This document shows, piece after piece, positions 23,497-31,683 of a stretch of DNA of 32,704 nucleotides. The translations under genes were made by a program, and so were the position numbers. Source of the stretch: Candidatus Poribacteria bacterium (GTDB lineage: Bacteria; Poribacteria; WGA-4E; WGA-3G); the NCBI GenBank assembly GCA_022822085.1, contig JAJECK010000135.1:1-32704 (forward strand), in the 5' to 3' direction. Position 1 is the first letter of the stretch; every line of letters begins with the position of its first letter. The notes under the pieces are model-generated. The model worked only from the letters and a program-made list of their open reading frames with translations, did not search any database and was not told the origin of the DNA.

Positions 23497-24297
23497 ATGA
23501 GACCCAAAGCACTTATCTTACGCACCGCAGGAACAAACTGTGATATGGAAACAGATGTAGCGTTTCAACTTGCAGGGGCGGATACGGATTTAGTTCATAT
23601 ACAAAACATAATATCAGGAAATAAATGCCTATCTAACTACCAGATTCTTGCTATTCCGGGTGGATTCTCCTACGGTGATGATATTAGTGCGGGGATACTT
23701 CTTGCGGTTGAAATGAAACACAAATTGAGAGATGCAATCCATCAATTTGTTTCCGACAATAAACTTGTAATTGGAATATGTAACGGGTTCCAGGTACTTA
23801 TCCGGATGGGTTTATTACCTGGGATCAACGGAGAAAAATCAGAATTATCACAATCCGCAACTTTGGCAATGAACACCTCTGCAAAATTTGAATGTCGTTG
23901 GGTTGAATTGAATACACAACAGAGTGCATGCATTTTCACAAAAGGTATAAAATCCCAACTATATCTCCCAGTTGCACACGCTGAAGGTAGGTTTACCGCT
24001 CCTGAGAATGTTTTAGCAGAATTGGAATCAAACAAACAAGTGGTATTCCGATACAACAATGGTAAAAAATATCACTCAAATAGAACAGAGTATCCGTTCA
24101 ATCCCAACGGCTCAGATGCAGACATAGCAGGTATCTGTGATAATACAGGTAGAATATTCGGATTGATGCCCCATCCTGAAAGGTTTTTGACAAAATACAA
24201 CCATCCACGTTGGACACGAGAAGACCTGCCTAATGAAGGTGATGGTCTGGCAATTTTCAAAAACGCAGTTGATTATGTAAAAGCGACATTTTCATGA
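23497..24297 (+). CDS. purQ: Phosphoribosylformylglycinamidine synthase subunit PurQ
   Basis: A 266-aa class I glutamine amidotransferase that feeds ammonia to PurL. The nucleophile is Cys95 in GICNGFQ; the His and Glu of the triad lie in MPHPER near the C-terminus, and the VAHAEGRF segment is typical. At 266 aa it is the longer form of PurQ. CGGAGAAG precedes the ATG. Its stop overlaps the next gene's ATG as ATGA, so the downstream membrane protein is likely translationally coupled. Confidence 0.96.
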   Translation: MRPKALILRTAGTNCDMETDVAFQLAGADTDLVHIQNIISGNKCLSNYQILAIPGGFSYGDDISAGILLAVEMKHKLRDAIHQFVSDNKLVIGICNGFQVLIRMGLLPGINGEKSELSQSATLAMNTSAKFECRWVELNTQQSACIFTKGIKSQLYLPVAHAEGRFTAPENVLAELESNKQVVFRYNNGKKYHSNRTEYPFNPNGSDADIAGICDNTGRIFGLMPHPERFLTKYNHPRWTREDLPNEGDGLAIFKNAVDYVKATFS

Positions 24298-24728
24298 GTA
24301 ATAAATTATCACGCAAGTTACTCCCTTTCTATATGAAAATGCCTATCTTTTGGGCATTCATCATCATCACATTTCTTGGACAGGTAATGTGGGTCACAGC
24401 AATATCAAAAAACCCGCGTATTGATTTAAGCTGGTCAAGCTTCGGTTATGCATTGGGAATAGTGCTCGGATATATGCAGGGCAAGTGGACTTCACGACTT
24501 TGGCAAAACTCATACCTGCAAGTTTTAAGACGAGAGATAACATTCTGGGATGCGAAAGGCGCGAAAAGTCTAACTTATTTTACCTGTTTTGCACTCGGAT
24601 TACCGGTAGTCGGTATTATCTTAATCAAATCAACTGCAGAATTAGCTGGTATTCAGTCATACATATTTGGATTTATCGGTGGTATGAATGTGGCATTGCT
24701 GCTATGGGTTCGACGGATACCAAAGTAA
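24294..24728 (+). CDS. Small four-helix membrane protein, function unknown
   Basis: A 144-aa inner-membrane protein with about four hydrophobic segments (roughly 18-37, 46-62, 92-111 and 117-139) separated by short basic loops. I do not recognise a family. The ATG lies inside the purQ stop overlap (ATGA), so it belongs to the purLQ transcript, but there is no evident link to purine synthesis. Confidence 0.75.
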   Translation: MSNKLSRKLLPFYMKMPIFWAFIIITFLGQVMWVTAISKNPRIDLSWSSFGYALGIVLGYMQGKWTSRLWQNSYLQVLRREITFWDAKGAKSLTYFTCFALGLPVVGIILIKSTAELAGIQSYIFGFIGGMNVALLLWVRRIPK

Positions 24729-24784
24729 AGGAATTCTGGACTACAGTGGACATTTCGTTAGCCTACTCTATCAGTTTAACCTAA

Positions 24785-26500
24785 ATGAACCTTGACAAAA
24801 ACCAACAGAAATCCATCAACCATTTGACAGGTCCGGCGATTGTTGTTGCGGGACCGGGAAGTGGTAAAACCACCGTCGTCACATCACGCATTCTAAATCT
24901 AATTCAAACACACAATATCCCTCCATCAAATATCCTTGCTATAGCATTCAATAGAAAAGCAGTAGAAGAGATGGAAAATAGACTTCTGCAGCTGCGACAA
25001 TCACAAATCGGACTGCCAACAATCCGAACCCTCCATGCCTTCGGGAAAGATATAGTCTATACCAATTACAAACAAGCAGGATTCAGATATCCGCCAGAAA
25101 TATGGTCAAGTGAAATAGACCGAATTATTGCAGAAGAAAGACGTGAAATTGATCGGTCAGCAGCATCAACCACTGTATCCATATATACAATAGAACATAA
25201 AGAAACAGGAAAGTGTTATGTTGGACAGACCACAAATCCAGAACGTCGGCGCAGAGAACACTTCACTCATTCATCCAATGACCGTCTTCGTCAAGCAATC
25301 AGATCTGAAGGTGTGAACAAATATACCTTTAAAGTCTTGGAACAGGTTCCAGGTATTGATGCCAACTATCGAGAAGCATATTGGATAAAACATCACAGAA
25401 ACCGTGGAGGTGTATTCAATCGTGCTGATCCGATGAGAAAACAGTCCAGTCATCAAATAATGCTTGAGATGTTCTGTCAACATTTTGAGATAGAACATAC
25501 AGATCATCTGGATAGAGATCCTGAGTTCGAAGATCTTAGTGAAAGGTTCAACGACATAAAAGATACGGTGATGCGGGAGAAACGTCAGGTTCAAACAGGT
25601 GTGTTCGATCCAAATAAAATTACCAACGTAGTTGTCCGTGAATTTGCTAAGAAATATGAAGAACAAAAGTCGTCAGCGAATGCTGTTGATTTTGAGGATA
25701 TGATTATCCATTCTGCAAATTTGTTAGAAACACACACAGATGTTAGACAACAATATCGTGAAAAATATCCTTATGTCCTTGTTGATGAATTCCAAGACAT
25801 ATCTCCGATTGATTATAGGTTGATATCTCAGCTGTCAGAAAACCTGTTTGCTGTAGGAGATGATGACCAAGCGATTTATAGCTTCCGAGGTGGTGATTCA
25901 CAGATTATGCAGAACTTTTCAAATGATAGAGGTGTGGTCAAATATGAGATTACACGGAACTATCGTTCAAACTCAACAATCGTTGAGCATGCAAGAGCAT
26001 TAATTGAACGTAACAATCCCAGAATACGCAAAAATCTGCGCGCTCATAATCCCCATCAAACAACAATAGAGATCGTTGAAACGACACCTGATACCATATC
26101 AGACCTACTTTTACAGCATGTCACCGAACCGCATGAAACAGCAATTCTTGTCAGAACAAACTATGAAGTAGGACGAATTGAAGAGATTCTTACCGATTTC
26201 GACGCATCCTATGAGATAGAAGTTACGACAATACACAAAGCAAAAGGTCGTGAGTGGGAGAAGGTTATCCTTATCCACAATACATTAGATAGACGTTTTC
26301 CACGTAAAGATACCATTCTTGAAGAGGAACGACGGGTCTTCTATGTTGCGATGACACGTGCAAAGTCGCAGCTTGTCGTTCTCGGTGGCAATTGCCGATT
26401 TGTTCCTGAATTTGAGAAGATTCAGAAAAACATTTGTTATTATTATCGTCAGATAATATATTGGAATGCAAGAAGAAAACTGAAAAAACTTGAGACTTGA
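24785..26500 (+). CDS. UvrD-type SF1 helicase with inserted GIY-YIG nuclease domain
   Basis: A 571-aa UvrD/Rep-like helicase. Motifs in order: Q-motif DKNQQKSI; Walker A GPGSGKTT (23-30); Ia AIAFNRKAVEEM; Ib TLHAFGK; II VDEFQD (333-338); III GDDDQAIYSFRG; IV TRNYRS; V TIHKAKGREWE; VI EERRVFYVAMTRAK (514-527). Between motifs Ib and II, residues about 131-212 form a GIY-YIG domain: IY (133-134), YVG (145-147), Arg155, His159, Glu197 and Asn212. The Tyr-His (25) and Glu-Asn (15) distances match the I-TevI catalytic set. The protein therefore combines a DNA translocase and an apparently intact nuclease in one chain. No clear Shine-Dalgarno precedes the ATG. Confidence 0.9.
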   Translation: MNLDKNQQKSINHLTGPAIVVAGPGSGKTTVVTSRILNLIQTHNIPPSNILAIAFNRKAVEEMENRLLQLRQSQIGLPTIRTLHAFGKDIVYTNYKQAGFRYPPEIWSSEIDRIIAEERREIDRSAASTTVSIYTIEHKETGKCYVGQTTNPERRRREHFTHSSNDRLRQAIRSEGVNKYTFKVLEQVPGIDANYREAYWIKHHRNRGGVFNRADPMRKQSSHQIMLEMFCQHFEIEHTDHLDRDPEFEDLSERFNDIKDTVMREKRQVQTGVFDPNKITNVVVREFAKKYEEQKSSANAVDFEDMIIHSANLLETHTDVRQQYREKYPYVLVDEFQDISPIDYRLISQLSENLFAVGDDDQAIYSFRGGDSQIMQNFSNDRGVVKYEITRNYRSNSTIVEHARALIERNNPRIRKNLRAHNPHQTTIEIVETTPDTISDLLLQHVTEPHETAILVRTNYEVGRIEEILTDFDASYEIEVTTIHKAKGREWEKVILIHNTLDRRFPRKDTILEEERRVFYVAMTRAKSQLVVLGGNCRFVPEFEKIQKNICYYYRQIIYWNARRKLKKLET

Positions 26501-26518
26501 ATCAGGTTGTGGTATAAT
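26490..26518 (+). promoter_or_regulatory. Extended -10 promoter for the methyltransferase operon
   Basis: TTGAGA (26490-26495), 17-bp spacer, TATAAT (26513-26518) preceded by TGG (extended -10). It overlaps the stop of the upstream helicase and lies 41 bp before the methyltransferase ATG, giving the three downstream genes their own start of transcription. Confidence 0.7.
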
Positions 26519-26559
26519 TTTTGTGATGTCAAATTAACCAGAATACCATCAGAAAATAT

Positions 26560-28302
26560 ATGAAACTTGATAAAAGAAAATCTTCCGCGTTAGATATGGA
26601 CTTTGAACCCAACCATCTTTATTATGGTGATTGCCTTGATGTGATGCACAGTTGGCCAAGCAAATCAGTTGACTTAATCTATGTCCAACCACCATCTAAC
26701 TCAAATGTGACCGCTTCTGGACCTCAGGGAGAAAATATTAGACAACCAGATAGAGAACTTAACACATTTACCGATATGTGGACTTGGACAGATAAAGCGG
26801 AACAACGACTAAAACGACTTCAACACACAACACATCCTGTTGAACGAGCAATACGTGCTTCTGCTATAGTCCTCAAACATACTGACATGTTGGCATATAT
26901 AACTTATATGGCAGAACGTCTCACTCAAATGAAACGGATCCTTAAACCCACAGGGGCTATCTATGTGCACTGTGATTCAACTGCTAGTCATTATCTCAAG
27001 CAAATCATGGATGTTCTTTTCGGCCCAAAGAATTACCGAAATGAGATTATCTGGTGTCCCACCGGAGGGCGTGTTAGATGGTACAATTCCAACTCAAAAA
27101 ACTTTAGTGAAAGTAGGGAAACAATTCTCTTTTATGGTATGCCCAAACACCAATTTAAGGCATGTTACGAACCGGATCCGCATGCAGAAAAACGGTATCA
27201 ACACGTTGATGAACACAATAGACGTTTTACATTAATGCCGCTATGGCGTTCTCCGAGTATGGATTCACGTCCTAATCTCAACTTTGAATGGCGAGGCTAT
27301 GTAAATCCGCACCCAAGCGGATGGATCATGACAAAGGATAATCTTGAACGACTATATCAAGATGGGCGTATTTACATTAAGAACGACAGACCTTACCGCA
27401 TCCGTTATATGGATGAAGATAAAGGCAAACTCGTCAGTAACGTTTGGACCGATATTAATCAATTGCACGGTATTAATACGGAATTCCCTGATTTTCCTCC
27501 CCAGAAACCGTTAGCATTACTTGAACGAATCCTGAATGCATCGTCAAATGAAGGTAACCTTGTCCTTGACCCGTTTTGTGGGTATGGAACAACTGTTGAG
27601 GCAGGCTTAAAACTAAGGAGACAGATTATCGGCATTGATACTTCCATGCTCGCGTTAGATGTTATCAACACTGTGCGGCTCCTCGGAAAGTACCCATCAC
27701 TTCCTATAAAAGGGTTTCATCCCTTCTTTGAATCCGACAGGCATACAAGTGTTCAACAAATGCATTCACCGAGGCAGCAGTTTCCTATTGACTTTGAACC
27801 CGCCAATTCTGAAAAAGATATCGAAATTATATACCAATTGAAAGATGCATTTCATAATGATTTTAAAGCTTTCTCACACCTCGTAAAGAAAGAACGGTAT
27901 CAATTTCAAGACTGGGCTGTGCAGCAAATAGGGATGATACCAAATCGCCGGAAATCCAGCGATGGGAATATTGATGGTGCGGGTGAACTCGTGGACGCAC
28001 CATATGATAATTATCAGAAAATCGCGCTGGCACAAGTCAAAAGTGGCAAGTCAACTAATTGGAAGGCAGATATAGAGCGGTTCTGTTACACTCTTGACTC
28101 TGAGAATGCTGCCTACGGGGTGTTTATTACGCTCCATCCTATCGGTGCAAAGAGTCCCGCACACAAAATTGTGGAGCAGCTTGGCAACATTACCGTTGGC
28201 AATAAGACCTATCCACGATTGCAACTATGGTCTGTGGAGGAATTTTACGTGAACGGTACTCGTCCGAATCTTCCTCCTTTAGTGGATCCTTACATGAATT
28301 AG
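26560..28302 (+). CDS. Beta-class DNA methyltransferase with altered motif IV and C-terminal Mrr-like nuclease
   Basis: A 580-aa protein. Motif IV comes first: LIYVQPPSNSN at 39-49, where the family has (D/N/S)PP(Y/F/W); Gln43 and Ser46 replace both key positions. SAM motif I, DPFCGYGTT (337-345), is intact, followed by QIIGID. The order IV then I is that of beta-class N4-cytosine/N6-adenine enzymes. Residues about 440-570 form an Mrr-like domain: Asp468 and Asp472 in SSDGNIDG and Gln492-Val-Lys494 in AQVKSGK. It may bind DNA and SAM without methylating, with cleavage by the C-terminal domain. It lies between the two helicase-nuclease genes and has its own promoter. No Shine-Dalgarno is clear. 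Confidence 0.88.
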   Translation: MKLDKRKSSALDMDFEPNHLYYGDCLDVMHSWPSKSVDLIYVQPPSNSNVTASGPQGENIRQPDRELNTFTDMWTWTDKAEQRLKRLQHTTHPVERAIRASAIVLKHTDMLAYITYMAERLTQMKRILKPTGAIYVHCDSTASHYLKQIMDVLFGPKNYRNEIIWCPTGGRVRWYNSNSKNFSESRETILFYGMPKHQFKACYEPDPHAEKRYQHVDEHNRRFTLMPLWRSPSMDSRPNLNFEWRGYVNPHPSGWIMTKDNLERLYQDGRIYIKNDRPYRIRYMDEDKGKLVSNVWTDINQLHGINTEFPDFPPQKPLALLERILNASSNEGNLVLDPFCGYGTTVEAGLKLRRQIIGIDTSMLALDVINTVRLLGKYPSLPIKGFHPFFESDRHTSVQQMHSPRQQFPIDFEPANSEKDIEIIYQLKDAFHNDFKAFSHLVKKERYQFQDWAVQQIGMIPNRRKSSDGNIDGAGELVDAPYDNYQKIALAQVKSGKSTNWKADIERFCYTLDSENAAYGVFITLHPIGAKSPAHKIVEQLGNITVGNKTYPRLQLWSVEEFYVNGTRPNLPPLVDPYMN

Positions 28303-28377
28303 TCAGCGAAAGGTTTCCGGATCTATAATGATAGGGCAAAGTTACCTCCTGTTTTGACATATAGAAAGATGACTTCT

Positions 28378-31300
28378 ATGAAAGTGAAATTGGACAAACA
28401 CCAATTGAAAGCAATGAAACATTTTCAAGGTCCTGCGCTTGTGGTAGCAGGTCCTGGAAGTGGAAAGACTACAGTAATCATAAAGCGGATTTTGAATCTA
28501 ATACACGAGCATAATGTTGATCCAGAGCGGATCCTTGCAATTGCCTTTACTAATGCTGCTGTAGATACAATGAAAGACAGAGTTAATAAACATCTCGGAG
28601 GTCGTAAGAAACCAAAGATATGTACTCTCCACTCTTTTGGCAAAGAAATTATCACAGAACATTACGATCATAAGTTGATTGGATTCAGTCAAGAACCTGA
28701 ACCGTGGGATGGAAGAAAAATTGGAAAAATTATCAGAGATGAAAAGAGATCATTAGATCGGCAAACTCGAGATATTGATGTGTACATCTATAAATTTGAA
28801 GGTAAGATGACTGGACGCGTTTATATAGGACAATCTATACATCCTTATCTTCGTGAAAAAGAACATAGAACTAGATCATCAAACAAAGGACTACGTGATG
28901 CTCTTGAAATGGATGATGAGATATTTGACTTTAATCCCTCATTAGACAAGGTAAAAGGAAAAATTGCTTACCGTCATGAAAGAGACTGGATACGACATTA
29001 TAAAAATAGATCTGCTATCGACCTCGTCCAAAAAATGGAAGAAGTCGCCAGAAAAAGTAGAGACCTTAATGTTGATATCTATAAACTAAAATCCTTGAAA
29101 GATTCAAGAGCATATTTTGGATATACAACTGAATTAAATGCTATTCGTGAGAATTTTAATAGAGATCGGACAAGTCCGATTGTATTTGATGAAGTATTAT
29201 ATACGGATATACCTTGGAGAGAGGCTTCTATTTATGTAAAAAAAGAGATAAGGAAACACAAGAATTGGGCAGTTTTTAATAGAGAAGATCCAGTTACTGC
29301 TCAATACCGCAATCAACTACGTATAGAGATATTTTGTAAACATTTCAATGTATCATATGAAGAAGTTTTAGAAAAACCCGATAGTTTTAAAAATTTATAT
29401 GAGAAATATAACAATCTACAAAATGTTGATATAGAAAAAGCAAAACGCAAGGTTGTTGCTGGTTTATTTCGTCCTGAAGAAGTTAAAGATCCTGTTTTCC
29501 GAGAATTTGCCAAAGAATATGAAAAGAAAAAAAGGGAGTCTAATGCAATTGATTTCTTTGATATGCTGATATATTCAGCATATATGCTTGAAAACGATCC
29601 GGATCTTCTTTACGAATACCGCGAAAAATATAGGTATGTATTTGTTGATGAATTTCAAGATATATCACCAATAGATTTTCGTTTGTTAAAACTATTTCCG
29701 GACAACCTTTTTGCCGTTGGGGACGACGATCAGGCGATCTATGGATTTCGAGGTGGAGATTCCAAAATCATGCAAAATGACTTTGCAAACTGGGAAAATA
29801 CGCAGAAATATGAGATTACCCGTAATTACCGTTCTACATCAGATATTGTTATACATTCAAAAGCAGTGATTGAAAATAACCAAGGCAGGATTGATAAAAA
29901 CCTTCGTTCTTACACTTCAGATCAAGGTATGATAACCTATTTTGATTTATCAAAAAGTAATTTATTTTCGTCATTGTTAAGGGAGTTTTCAGATATATTG
30001 AGTAGTGATTATCAAAAAGTAGGGATTTTAGCACGCAATTGGTTAGGAGAAATAAATGATGTCCAAGAAATGCTTGATTGTCCAGAGATTAGAAGACAAG
30101 GTTACGAAATCAAATGGGAGAAACTTGATAACTCTTCTGATGAAGAGAAAAAAAGAGTAAAAATGCTCCTATGTAAAGGCTCAAAGGAAATAGAGGTAAT
30201 TAATATTCACGAAGCCAAAGGGAGAGAATGGGATAAGGTTATTCTTCTTGTGAATACAATGTATGAAAATCTTCCCGATAAAAGAAACGATATTGAAGAA
30301 GAAAGGAGAGTCTTCTATGTTGCAGTAACTCGTGCAAAACATGAGTTAGTTATTTACTATGATGGTGTTCGGGATCGTATATTTATAGATCAATTCAAAA
30401 AACTACCACATTCAGAACGTAAGAAACGTTTGGAATTTTATAACACATCACTTTTGTCTACGTTTGAAAATCGAATAATTAATGCTAAGCACCAATTAAA
30501 GGAAGTAGCTGAACTTTTGTCAACAACATTTGCATCTCAACGGACAAGACTGTTAGATGCGTCAACTAAGACCTTACGTAAACAGTACGAACCTGAACTT
30601 GAGAGTTTGCGATGTGAAATAGTTGAAGTCGAAAATATTAGAAAGAATTTAGTAGCCTCACTCCCACTACAACTAAATGCATCAAGGGAGACTTTTCTTA
30701 AAAAGTTGATCGCAGAAATGAATCATTTGGAATTAATTGTTGATAAAACAACTGAAAAAAGTAACTCATCTGCCGAATTACTAACACTCTCTGAAAAGTT
30801 ACATTCTTCACAAAAACAGTTCCTTGATTTTCTGAAAATTCATGGTATAAGACCAATTGAAACCGTTGCGAAAACATTCAATTCAGACCTACATGAAGCA
30901 AGTCAATCTGCGCTGTACTCAGATGAAGTGCCGGCAGGAAAAATTATCAAAGTATTTCAACGTGGTTATCTATTGCATAATCAAGTGATTCAGAAAGCGA
31001 AGGTTATAATCTCAAAAGGATCGAATCCTTGGACACCTGAGAAATTAGAGCAAACTGTTGAGGTATATTTAGACCGCTTATTTTCTGCCTTTCAGGTAAG
31101 GTATAATCTAACTGATATTGAAAAATCACTTGTCATTCAAAAGTTGGTAGAATATTTATCAGGATTAGAAGATAATTGCATTGAGGAAATTTGCTTATTT
31201 GCAAATAAAAGTAGTAAGGAGGCTATTCAGGAAAGACGTTATACAGACTATTGTGCTGGACTAAAAAAAATACATCTGTGTACCGATGTATTTCGAGACT

Positions 31301-31683
31301 TCTGGAATAAAATATGGGAAATAATTAGATTTCTATCAGCAAAAAACAGGAATCGGGCAGATCTGATATTAAGTCAAGAATATGTGCAGCCGGTAAAGTT
31401 TGTAACATACAAAGGTTATTATGACCTTACAAACGTTGAGACATATCCAGATTGTATTAAGGGACTTGACCAGCAAAGTTCAGAGCAGACAATTGAAAAA
31501 AGCGATATTCTATTTGCATTCCCAAAAATGAATATGAAAGAACTAAAACCATTTATAAAAAGGGATCTGTCTATCGTCGATCAAAGACTACAACCCATTG
31601 AAAGAATCTCAGAAGGTGTTCCTGTTCCAGACGGTAATCTAAAATCATATATTCAACTTGTCACTCGATCTGTCATGTTATGA
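28378..31683 (+). CDS. UvrD-type SF1 helicase with two degenerate GIY-YIG domains and a long helical C-terminus
   Basis: A 1,101-aa paralogue of the gene at 24785. Start chosen at the ATG at 28378, which aligns with the other helicase (MKVKLDKHQ); an in-frame TTG at 28354 and ATG at 28369 are alternatives. Helicase motifs GPGSGKTT, VDEFQD (423-428), GDDDQAIYGFRG, TRNYRS, NIHEAKGREWD and EERRVFYVAVTRAK (about 640-655) are intact. Insert one has Tyr138, YIG (149-151), Arg159, His163 and Glu201, but Leu216 where Asn is expected. Insert two (about 232-301) has Tyr235, YFG (246-248), Glu282 and Asn301, but Phe260 replaces the His. Residues about 661-1101 are helical and coiled-coil-like without a recognised domain. 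Its stop overlaps the S1 gene as ATGA. Confidence 0.9.
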   Translation: MKVKLDKHQLKAMKHFQGPALVVAGPGSGKTTVIIKRILNLIHEHNVDPERILAIAFTNAAVDTMKDRVNKHLGGRKKPKICTLHSFGKEIITEHYDHKLIGFSQEPEPWDGRKIGKIIRDEKRSLDRQTRDIDVYIYKFEGKMTGRVYIGQSIHPYLREKEHRTRSSNKGLRDALEMDDEIFDFNPSLDKVKGKIAYRHERDWIRHYKNRSAIDLVQKMEEVARKSRDLNVDIYKLKSLKDSRAYFGYTTELNAIRENFNRDRTSPIVFDEVLYTDIPWREASIYVKKEIRKHKNWAVFNREDPVTAQYRNQLRIEIFCKHFNVSYEEVLEKPDSFKNLYEKYNNLQNVDIEKAKRKVVAGLFRPEEVKDPVFREFAKEYEKKKRESNAIDFFDMLIYSAYMLENDPDLLYEYREKYRYVFVDEFQDISPIDFRLLKLFPDNLFAVGDDDQAIYGFRGGDSKIMQNDFANWENTQKYEITRNYRSTSDIVIHSKAVIENNQGRIDKNLRSYTSDQGMITYFDLSKSNLFSSLLREFSDILSSDYQKVGILARNWLGEINDVQEMLDCPEIRRQGYEIKWEKLDNSSDEEKKRVKMLLCKGSKEIEVINIHEAKGREWDKVILLVNTMYENLPDKRNDIEEERRVFYVAVTRAKHELVIYYDGVRDRIFIDQFKKLPHSERKKRLEFYNTSLLSTFENRIINAKHQLKEVAELLSTTFASQRTRLLDASTKTLRKQYEPELESLRCEIVEVENIRKNLVASLPLQLNASRETFLKKLIAEMNHLELIVDKTTEKSNSSAELLTLSEKLHSSQKQFLDFLKIHGIRPIETVAKTFNSDLHEASQSALYSDEVPAGKIIKVFQRGYLLHNQVIQKAKVIISKGSNPWTPEKLEQTVEVYLDRLFSAFQVRYNLTDIEKSLVIQKLVEYLSGLEDNCIEEICLFANKSSKEAIQERRYTDYCAGLKKIHLCTDVFRDFWNKIWEIIRFLSAKNRNRADLILSQEYVQPVKFVTYKGYYDLTNVETYPDCIKGLDQQSSEQTIEKSDILFAFPKMNMKELKPFIKRDLSIVDQRLQPIERISEGVPVPDGNLKSYIQLVTRSVML

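Noticed and set aside
24785-31683. GIY-YIG segments as self-splicing intron or intein homing endonucleases inserted in the helicases
   Set aside because: There are no intein splicing blocks or intron boundaries; the frame is continuous and both paralogues have the insert at the same place, which fits a stable domain.
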